Shown: positions 1 to 5,135 of the stretch, in pieces
Layout of the letters: the number at the start of each line of letters is the position of its first letter
How positions within the stretch are numbered: the stretch's first letter is position 1
DNA from: JAHIGH01 sp964564035
GTDB taxonomy: Bacteria; Patescibacteriota; Microgenomatia; Levybacterales; UBA12049
Reading direction: 5' to 3'
Assembly (NCBI GenBank): GCA_964564035.1
Contig: CAZLZN010000036.1
Location: forward strand, 1 to 6,431
DNA length: 6,431 nucleotides
Made by a program: the position numbers and the translations under genes
Notes under the pieces: model-generated
Told to the model about the DNA's origin: nothing
The model's input: the letters and a program-made list of their open reading frames with translations, nothing else
Database searches by the model: none

Positions 1-106
1 ATATCTGTAGATTTAGGTTCCTGGAGTGGATACCATCTGCTGGCACAGAACCATAATTGGCAAAATAATACTTGATTTTTGCCTTTCATTATGTTTATCT
101 ATACTT

Positions 107-778
107 ATGGCAAGAAAAAGAAATTCCGGAAGGCATTTTGACCAGCCGCCTTTTAAGTTTTATTACAAACTTGTACTCCTCCTCATGCTCGTTGTAGGAC
201 TTCCGCTTACGCTTTTCGTAACACAAACGAAACAAACAACGCTCACAAGCGCAAATAACATGTTCCCAACCGGAGGCGTGCTTGGACCAGGACCATCCGC
301 AGCTGAGGGAAGCAGAGGCAACAGCCAGTCGTGCATAAACGGTAAATGCTATTCGTGTGCCAGCGAAACCGGCTGTTCGATCACATGTCAAAATGACAGC
401 TGTGCATGCGAACCGGGTCCATGCGCAGAGCGGGAACAGGGATTAACAAAGCCTTCTATGGGGCCCAAACCATCCCGCATGAATACCGGCACACGCTCCG
501 CGACAGGACAAAACAGTAGAAGCATTTCATGTGTAAACGGGAAGTGTTATTCCTGCGAAGGCAGTTCGGCATCATGCAGTGTTTCATGCGAGAATGAGAC
601 GTGCACTTGTGAACCGGGCCCTTGCAAAGAAGTCGCGTCTGAAATTTCCGGCATTCCCCTCCCGGGCAGCGGTTCGGCCGATATACCGCAGATACCCGTA
701 TCAGTTGAGGAACAAAATAACTTTTTTCAAAATATCATTGATACGATCAGCGAATTCTTCAAAAACCTTTTTAAGTAA
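107..778 (+). CDS. Membrane-anchored exported protein with two eight-cysteine repeats, unknown function
   Basis: I do not recognise the family. From the ATG at 107 the protein has 223 residues: a basic N-terminus (MARKRNSGR), one hydrophobic segment at about residues 19-38, a low-complexity Gly/Ser/Pro linker, two cysteine modules (residues 76-106 and 142-173), another linker, and an amphipathic C-terminal helix rich in Phe, Ile and Lys (about 204-223). Both modules follow C-x4-C-x2-C-x5/6-C-x3-C-x4-C-x-C-x4-C and share NGKCYSC and CEPGPC. The layout predicts an anchor with an extracytoplasmic, disulfide- or metal-stabilised domain; that is inference. The frame is open back to a GTG at 26 (stop at 14-16), which would add 27 residues including another hydrophobic stretch. 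I prefer 107 because it gives the usual basic-then-hydrophobic export signal. Neither start has a well-placed Shine-Dalgarno motif. The gene is convergent with the dehydrogenase. Confidence 0.8.
   Translation: MARKRNSGRHFDQPPFKFYYKLVLLLMLVVGLPLTLFVTQTKQTTLTSANNMFPTGGVLGPGPSAAEGSRGNSQSCINGKCYSCASETGCSITCQNDSCACEPGPCAEREQGLTKPSMGPKPSRMNTGTRSATGQNSRSISCVNGKCYSCEGSSASCSVSCENETCTCEPGPCKEVASEISGIPLPGSGSADIPQIPVSVEEQNNFFQNIIDTISEFFKNLFK
332..424 (+). repeat. Eight-cysteine module, copy 1
   Basis: This segment encodes 31 residues from first to last cysteine, with spacing C-x4-C-x2-C-x5-C-x3-C-x4-C-x-C-x4-C. It begins CINGKCYSC and ends CACEPGPC. It is paralogous to the copy at 530-625. The two copies differ at many synonymous sites (for example TGC against TGT at the first cysteine) while every cysteine is kept, which points to an old duplication under selection for the cysteine pattern. 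Confidence 0.85.
530..625 (+). repeat. Eight-cysteine module, copy 2
   Basis: This segment encodes 32 residues, with spacing C-x4-C-x2-C-x6-C-x3-C-x4-C-x-C-x4-C, one residue longer than copy 1 between the third and fourth cysteines. It begins CVNGKCYSC and ends CTCEPGPC. The strict conservation of NGKCYSC and CEPGPC between the copies suggests these edges form the structural core, whereas the middle loop tolerates change. Confidence 0.85.
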
Positions 779-916
779 ATAAGGCTTAGTTAAATTATCC
801 AGATATTTCAAGTGATTGCACCGCCTGCCTATAAACACCTTTGCTAAGCGGGGTCGAAATGACGAAAAGATGCGTAAGCTGAAAGACCTGAACACTTGAT
901 CTAATTTGATGAGGAT

Positions 917-2281
917 TTATTTGATGACTATTGTTTTGATGTTTGTAAATTCACGGATTCCATGTTCGCCAAGTTCGCGGCCATAGCCGGATTTTTTTAC
1001 TCCTCCGAAAGGCATACGCGGATCGGAACGGACCAGCTGATTAACGAAAACGAGACCGACATGAAGATTATCTATAAAATAATGAGCGCGTTTAATGTCC
1101 TTTGTCCAAATACTTGCCGACAAGCCAAGATGCGTGTCGTTCGCGACGCTTATTGCCTCTTCGTCATTTGATACAGTTATAAAAGCGACTACGGGACCGA
1201 AGACTTCCTCATCAAAAAGAGGCATGCCTTTAACAACATCATCGACAACAGTTACTTCATAAAAATTGCCTGCTCCCTCTATTCTTTTACCTCCCTGCAA
1301 GAGCTTTGCTCCCTGAATTAAAGAATCCCTTACTTGCCGGTCTACTTCGTCGACTAAATCAGGCCTCGCCAGAGGCCCGACATTGACTGACGGATCAAAA
1401 GGATCGCCAACTTTGAGTTTTTTGGATATTTCCAGGAATGATTTTTTGAAACGCTCCGCGATTTTGCGGGTCAATATAATTCTTTTTGGCGAATTGCATG
1501 CCTGGCCTGAGTTGACCAGTCGTCCTTTTACAGCATTGGCGACCGCATTATCTATGTCGGCATCCTCAAGAACAATGAAGGCATCGGATCCGCCGAGTTC
1601 GAGTACAGATTTTTTGAGATGCTCCCCTGCTGTCTTGGCGACTATCGATCCTGCCGCTTCGCTTCCTGTCAGGCTGACTGCGGCGATCCTTGGATCGGCA
1701 ATTATTTTGGTCATTTCCGTACCCGACATAAAAATATTGGTAAAAACTCCCTCGGGAAGACCTGCTTTGACCAAAGTGCTCTCAATTGCCAAAGCGCATT
1801 GCGGAACATTTGAAGCCGGTTTCATAATAAAGACATTGCCCGCGGCAAGCGCCGGGATCATGGCTCTAAACGCTTGGGAAAATGGGAAATTCCAAGGCAT
1901 TATTCCGAGTACCAAACCCAGAGGCGCAAACTCGATATAGCTTTTTGAAGCGCCTGTATCAACATGCTGATCTGCTAAAAATTTTTCCGCATTTTCGACA
2001 TAAAATCTGCAAATATCGGCACATTTACCGACTTCAGCCACAGAATCAGGTAAAATTCTGCCCATTTCAAGAGATATTGCTTTCGCGAGTATTTCCTTAT
2101 CGCCGTCTAGGATCTCGGCTATTTTCTTGATGTAAACAAGTCTTTGAGCGACTGTTAATTTCTTCCATTCATTGAATGCTGTTTCCGCTTTTGAAAGGAG
2201 CAGGGACACTTCATCATGAGATGAGGCTTTGAAAGTTTGTAATAATTCGCCTGTCGCGGGATTGATGCTTTGGATCGCCAT
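917..2281 (-). CDS. Aldehyde dehydrogenase, Sad/GabD1-type (probable succinate-semialdehyde dehydrogenase)
   Basis: A complete 454-residue aldehyde dehydrogenase, a normal length for the shorter Sad/YneI (GabD1) branch. The family oxidises an aldehyde to the acid with NAD(P)+, here probably succinate semialdehyde or a similar semialdehyde, in the cytoplasm. Visible signatures are PWNF (129-132, Asn131 of the oxyanion hole), KPAS (154-157, cofactor binding), the VLELGG motif with general base Glu228, the catalytic Cys262 in GQAC, EEVFGP (358-363) and PFGGVKKSG (424-432). The VLELGGSD and FGGVKKSG segments and the overall colinearity resemble E. coli Sad, which is why I place it there; the true substrate is not proven. 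Ser157 takes the place of the glutamate that favours NAD+ in many relatives, so NADP+ use is possible. The start is the ATG at 2281; no Shine-Dalgarno motif precedes it. It lies 68 bases after the small membrane protein gene and may share its transcript. Confidence 0.93.
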   Translation of the reverse strand: MAIQSINPATGELLQTFKASSHDEVSLLLSKAETAFNEWKKLTVAQRLVYIKKIAEILDGDKEILAKAISLEMGRILPDSVAEVGKCADICRFYVENAEKFLADQHVDTGASKSYIEFAPLGLVLGIMPWNFPFSQAFRAMIPALAAGNVFIMKPASNVPQCALAIESTLVKAGLPEGVFTNIFMSGTEMTKIIADPRIAAVSLTGSEAAGSIVAKTAGEHLKKSVLELGGSDAFIVLEDADIDNAVANAVKGRLVNSGQACNSPKRIILTRKIAERFKKSFLEISKKLKVGDPFDPSVNVGPLARPDLVDEVDRQVRDSLIQGAKLLQGGKRIEGAGNFYEVTVVDDVVKGMPLFDEEVFGPVVAFITVSNDEEAISVANDTHLGLSASIWTKDIKRAHYFIDNLHVGLVFVNQLVRSDPRMPFGGVKKSGYGRELGEHGIREFTNIKTIVIK

Positions 2282-2333
2282 AGACTTACACTAAAAAGAT
2301 ATTAGCATAAAAAAGATAAAAACGGAATAATAT

Positions 2334-2354
2334 AGTTATGAGTTATGAGTTATG
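2334..2354. repeat. Three tandem copies of a 7-base unit (AGTTATG)
   Basis: Three perfect head-to-tail copies of AGTTATG lie between the dehydrogenase gene and the small membrane protein gene. Read on the minus strand, each copy holds a TAA, and because the unit is seven bases long the three TAA triplets fall in all three reading frames. The first of these (2350-2352) is the actual stop codon of the 45-residue protein. Confidence 0.8.
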
Positions 2355-2487
2355 AGCGGGCGGCGAACAGGAAGAAAGTTACAACGAGCGCTGTGAAGAT
2401 CACGATAAGATGCTCGAAGTGTTTGTGTTTTTCGGTAAACTTCTGACTCTTTTTTGCTGCGGCTTTTTTGACTTTTGTTTTCTTCAT
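2350..2487 (-). CDS. Small single-pass membrane protein, 45 residues
   Basis: This is a 46-codon frame, ATG at 2487 to TAA at 2350-2352, in what otherwise looks like a gap between the peptidase and the dehydrogenase. The protein opens with a strongly basic stretch (MKKTKVKKAAAKKSQK), continues with a mixed His/Lys/Glu segment, and ends with one hydrophobic helix at about residues 27-43 followed by Arg-Ser. This predicts an inner-membrane anchor with the basic tail in the cytoplasm. There is no cysteine and no lipobox. I do not recognise a family. Support for it being real: the charge and hydrophobicity pattern is coherent over the whole length, a perfect TTGACA lies upstream in suitable geometry, and it fills an otherwise empty same-strand gap. 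It could regulate or anchor a neighbouring enzyme, but nothing here shows that. Confidence 0.65.
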   Translation of the reverse strand: MKKTKVKKAAAKKSQKFTEKHKHFEHLIVIFTALVVTFFLFAARS

Positions 2488-2493
2488 ATATAT

Positions 2494-2523
2494 ATTGTTA
2501 AACTTTTATAGACCTTTTGTCAA
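2494..2523 (-). promoter_or_regulatory. Candidate promoter for the small membrane protein gene
   Basis: On the minus strand a perfect -35 TTGACA (2518-2523) is followed after 18 bases by AACAAT (2494-2499), a 4-of-6 match to the -10 box, which ends six bases before the ATG at 2487. Initiation would fall on or beside the start codon, giving a leaderless message. The -10 box is weak and the AT-rich surroundings offer other registers, such as TATAAA inside the spacer. Confidence 0.4.
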
Positions 2524-2546
2524 GTGATACAATTTATATCATCAAT

Positions 2547-2578
2547 CATTCTAACATTCTGCAGAATGAGAATGTTAG
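2547..2578. repeat. Inverted repeat overlapping the peptidase stop codon
   Basis: A 10-base arm CTAACATTCT (2551-2560) is matched perfectly by AGAATGTTAG (2569-2578) across an 8-base loop. Nested in it is a perfect 14-base palindrome, CATTCTG/CAGAATG (2555-2568), and CATTCT and AGAATG each occur twice. The peptidase stop codon (2575-2577) lies inside one arm. No T-run follows on the minus strand, so this is not a standard intrinsic terminator. It could be a 3'-end stabilising stem or a protein-binding site upstream of the small-protein promoter. Confidence 0.6.
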
Positions 2579-3654
2579 TCCCGGTTCAGGCTTAGCAGGA
2601 AGGATCTGAGGATTTGGTAGTAATCCGACAGGCTTTGTATATCCACCCATTCATCAAGCGCGTGGTGGTTGCCGCCGATCGGGCCGAATTCTATTCCTTC
2701 AAATCCCGCTTCGGTAAAATAACGCGCATCTGATTCACCGTGCGCTCTGAAAAGCGGCGCGTCAAAATCTCTCACTTCTTTTATTTTTTCTTTTAGGAGT
2801 TTTATATACTTACTATCGGGATTGGATTGATGCGGCTGAGATTGCAATAAAACCTCAACTTCGATACTGCCGTTGAGCTTGTCTCTGAGTTTTTTTAGAA
2901 TGGTATTTTTTTCATCCGGGATAACTCTCGCATCAATTATTGCTTCGCAGTGATCCGGTGTTCTGTTGGTTATTTCATTTGATGATCCGATGGATGTCAC
3001 ATTCAATGTAGTGCCGCTCCATTCCTCTTCGGCATGAGGGAAAACTTCCAGTATTTGGTGGATAGCCTTTTGCATCTTGAGAATTGCGTTGTCTCCAAGC
3101 CATGGATAGGCTCCGTGTGACTGTTTGCCTTTGGCATGTAATTTCAAAATCATTCTGGATTTGGCTTCATTGACTATCTTGAAGCATGTGCCTTCTCCCG
3201 AGAAAACGAAGTCGGCCCGCACACCCTGTTTGATTTGATAGCCAGTTCCGTTTTCTCCCCCGACCTCTTCATCGGCTGTGATCTGGAGGCCGAGCGGATA
3301 ATCTAGAATCGGCGCCATTTCTTTGAATAATAGGATCATTGCCGCGGCGGTTGACTTCATGTCGTATGCTCCCCTGCCGTAAAGCTTGCCGTCTTTTTCG
3401 ACCGGCAAATATTGCTCGGGAACCGCGCCTACTACATCGACGTGGGCGTTGAGTATTATTTTGAACTCTTTGGTCTTGCGGCTATTGGCTGATGCTAAAA
3501 AACTTGGGATGTTGGCGTTTTCAAAATCCTGTATATGGAAGCCTGAAAGTTCGCTTTTGGCTATACTAATTGCTTCATCAAGCGCCAGCCTGTCACCGGA
3601 CACTGAAGGAACGGCTATAAGCTTTTTGGCAAGCGGCAATATATCCTGATGCAT
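2575..3654 (-). CDS. M20 family zinc metallopeptidase (ArgE/DapE/carboxypeptidase-like)
   Basis: A complete 359-residue M20 enzyme. The family uses two zinc ions to cleave amide bonds of peptides or N-acylated amino acids in the cytoplasm. The expected ligands and catalytic residues are present: His71 (NAHVD, with Asp73), bridging Asp98 (GAYDMKS), catalytic Glu129 and ligand Glu130 (DEEVGG), Glu154 (SGEGT) and His331 (GGNHHALDE). The dimerisation domain lies roughly between residues 165 and 275 and keeps His180 in KQSHGAYP. HGESDARYF (305-313) matches the TSDGRF region of DapE. Motifs alone do not separate ArgE, DapE, dipeptidase or aminoacylase activity, so I give no gene symbol; if the host is a CPR organism, peptide scavenging is likelier than arginine or lysine synthesis. 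The ATG at 3654 is chosen because a consensus-like promoter ends six bases before it. The 22-base gap to the upstream ligase gene holds most of that promoter. Confidence 0.93.
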   Translation of the reverse strand: MHQDILPLAKKLIAVPSVSGDRLALDEAISIAKSELSGFHIQDFENANIPSFLASANSRKTKEFKIILNAHVDVVGAVPEQYLPVEKDGKLYGRGAYDMKSTAAAMILLFKEMAPILDYPLGLQITADEEVGGENGTGYQIKQGVRADFVFSGEGTCFKIVNEAKSRMILKLHAKGKQSHGAYPWLGDNAILKMQKAIHQILEVFPHAEEEWSGTTLNVTSIGSSNEITNRTPDHCEAIIDARVIPDEKNTILKKLRDKLNGSIEVEVLLQSQPHQSNPDSKYIKLLKEKIKEVRDFDAPLFRAHGESDARYFTEAGFEGIEFGPIGGNHHALDEWVDIQSLSDYYQILRSFLLSLNRD

Positions 3655-3660
3655 GAGTTT

Positions 3661-3690
3661 ATTATAGTATTAATACTTATTCATTCTCAA
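3661..3690 (-). promoter_or_regulatory. Sigma70-like promoter of the M20 peptidase gene
   Basis: On the minus strand TTGAGA (3685-3690, 5 of 6 to consensus) is separated by 18 bases from a perfect TATAAT (3661-3666). The -10 box ends six bases before the ATG at 3654, so transcription would begin at about the A of the start codon, predicting a leaderless mRNA. The -35 box lies inside the last codons of the upstream ligase gene. This suggests the peptidase is transcribed independently of the ligase pair, even though read-through is also possible. Confidence 0.65.
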
Positions 3691-5134
3691 CAAGTTGTTC
3701 TACTTTATTTGTTAACAATCTTCTTGCATGATCAGTATTGCCCATGAATATGACACCCATTGTTCTTCGTACAGGCATTCTGACGATTATTCTTGTTCCG
3801 CTTTGCTCCTTTAGTTGAGCGTCAATGCGATAAACTTCATCCCGAAGCTTTTCCGGATCAACACTTTCCGGCATTTCATATTTGTCCTCTGCTTTTATAC
3901 CGTTTGCAATTACTCGCTTCATCGAGACTATGGTCTGAGGCAAGCGGTCCGCCGCGACTCCGGTCTGAACAGCGTCAGTCCAATTTGTGATACGCGGATT
4001 TGATTCAGCTAAGTATAATCTAGCCTCACCATAGCGCTTTTGCTGAAGCTCGCGCTCTTTTTCACCCGGTATCATCAGGTCAATGTTGGCGAATCCGCTT
4101 ATTTTATCAAAATCCACATTCATCTTTGCAGCAGAATGTCTTAATAACTTTTTAAACCCTTCCGCAGTCGCGTGCTCTTGCGTTTCCCTCATAAATCTAG
4201 AATAATCATCCTTGGGTTCATATGCGCTTGTGCCTACACATGCCGTTCCGCGTTGCAACTGTCCATTCCATCCCAGAGAAACGACTTTGCCTTCCATGAT
4301 AGCGACAGACATCCCCGGTGAATCTAATACATCCATGTATCTGCTAATGACAACCCGCTGTTCTTTTTCAGGATCTATAGTCCCCCTAATATAACTTTGG
4401 CATGCTCGAAAAGCATCACCCCAGTGTACAAACTTTTTTGCATTTTCCCGTCTGCCGTCAGGATAAAATACCTTGTAACCATTTTCCTGTCTTATAATCC
4501 CCGCGCCATAGTTCCCGTCCGATTCTGCAGCCCGAACCATGATTCCCCGCTGATAAGAATCCATATTGTATTTCTCATATAAACCAGATACTTTTGATCG
4601 TAAAAACTCTTCAGAGCCCTCAACCATATTATTAACATTGACGATCCTGTAATCCGGCACATGTAAGCCTTTGATCTCCGCGCTTGTAATTAGAGAATGA
4701 AAATCTGCTTTGTTTTTTAATTGTTTCACCATTTTAGACGGCAAACCCCAAACTTCGGCATTCATTGAGCGGATTAAATTCTCCGTATCGGGATGATTTA
4801 TGTAAGGAACGCCTATTATACTGCGCTCCGGGTGCCTGGATATCTCATCAGCAATTTCATCTCCCGTCTTGGGAGTTATCTTTTTACCATATATATCAGT
4901 TAAATAATCAAAATGCCTGTCAGCTCTCTGATCGTGCCTCCTAACCATAACCATGCTTTCCTTGACGTCCGTCAATGGCACATGTCCGCATCTCGCTCCA
5001 TACTGGTGCTGAATTACATCCAGTACCTCATCGCTGGCAGACGACAAAACGTCCGGGAGATTATGGTAGCCGAAGCCTTTTTCATATTTATTGCCGCCAG
5101 TAAATAATGGCTTATTTTCTATACTTTTACTCAT
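3677..5134 (-). CDS. PGM1-like ATP-grasp ligase (complete copy)
   Basis: A complete 485-residue protein that I assign to the ATP-grasp superfamily, members of which join a carboxylate to an amine or other nucleophile through an acyl-phosphate. Domains in order: N-terminal region (1-57); pre-ATP-grasp fold (about 58-135) leading into WGLPSKMVKQLKNK; a GVP-like HVPDY (158-162); a glycine-rich ATP loop RAAESDGNYGAG (201-212); VVISRYMDVLDSPGMSVA (261-278); GQLQRGTACVG (291-301); metal-ligand candidate Asp352 in NIDLM; and the signature E-x-N-x-R at Glu377, Asn379 and Arg381. The C-terminal GTRIIVRMP...MGVIFMGN (446-466) resembles the PGM1-type C-terminal lobe. The order and spacing resemble PGM1 peptide ligases, but the substrate cannot be read from the sequence. 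The ATG at 5134 follows the stop of the upstream paralogue by one base (TAATATG), with no Shine-Dalgarno motif, so translation is probably coupled. Confidence 0.82.
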   Translation of the reverse strand: MSKSIENKPLFTGGNKYEKGFGYHNLPDVLSSASDEVLDVIQHQYGARCGHVPLTDVKESMVMVRRHDQRADRHFDYLTDIYGKKITPKTGDEIADEISRHPERSIIGVPYINHPDTENLIRSMNAEVWGLPSKMVKQLKNKADFHSLITSAEIKGLHVPDYRIVNVNNMVEGSEEFLRSKVSGLYEKYNMDSYQRGIMVRAAESDGNYGAGIIRQENGYKVFYPDGRRENAKKFVHWGDAFRACQSYIRGTIDPEKEQRVVISRYMDVLDSPGMSVAIMEGKVVSLGWNGQLQRGTACVGTSAYEPKDDYSRFMRETQEHATAEGFKKLLRHSAAKMNVDFDKISGFANIDLMIPGEKERELQQKRYGEARLYLAESNPRITNWTDAVQTGVAADRLPQTIVSMKRVIANGIKAEDKYEMPESVDPEKLRDEVYRIDAQLKEQSGTRIIVRMPVRRTMGVIFMGNTDHARRLLTNKVEQLVENE

Positions 5135-5135
5135 A

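Noticed and set aside
16..52. Hairpin GGTTC/GAACC at the left edge
   Set aside because: A five-base stem with a 27-base loop, a three-base inner stem, no T-run, and unknown sequence to the left. Too weak to call a terminator or tRNA remnant.
72..105. Promoter for the cysteine-repeat gene (TTGATT then TATCTA or TATACT)
   Set aside because: The boxes match consensus only partly, or the spacer is too long at 22 bases. AT-rich sequence makes such matches common.
26..106. GTG start at 26 adding 27 residues to the cysteine-repeat protein
   Set aside because: The added part carries a second hydrophobic stretch before the basic MARKRN segment, and the GGAG near it overlaps the GTG itself and cannot serve as a ribosome binding site. 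The ATG at 107 gives a conventional export signal.
107..778. The cysteine-repeat protein as a modified-peptide precursor for the ATP-grasp ligases
   Set aside because: It is on the opposite strand, about 3 kb away, and has a membrane anchor with disulfide-like cysteine spacing rather than a leader followed by Thr/Ser/Asp/Glu/Lys core repeats. The ligases also look PGM1-like rather than graspetide-type.
779..916. Structured RNA or terminator in the convergent gap
   Set aside because: Short complementary pairs exist (784-789 with 844-849, 808-814 with 893-899, 821-824 with 848-851), but they cross or are only 4-7 bases with long loops, and no T-run follows on either strand. This is compatible with chance.
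1383..1940. Long plus-strand open frame of 185 codons inside the dehydrogenase gene
   Set aside because: It lies wholly antisense to a gene with clear catalytic motifs, and its translation shows no coherent domain. It is a shadow frame.
2296..2327. Separate promoter for the dehydrogenase gene (TGCTAATAT as extended -10)
   Set aside because: The -10 matches 4 of 6 and no recognisable -35 box lies 16-18 bases upstream. Co-transcription with the small-protein gene is as likely.
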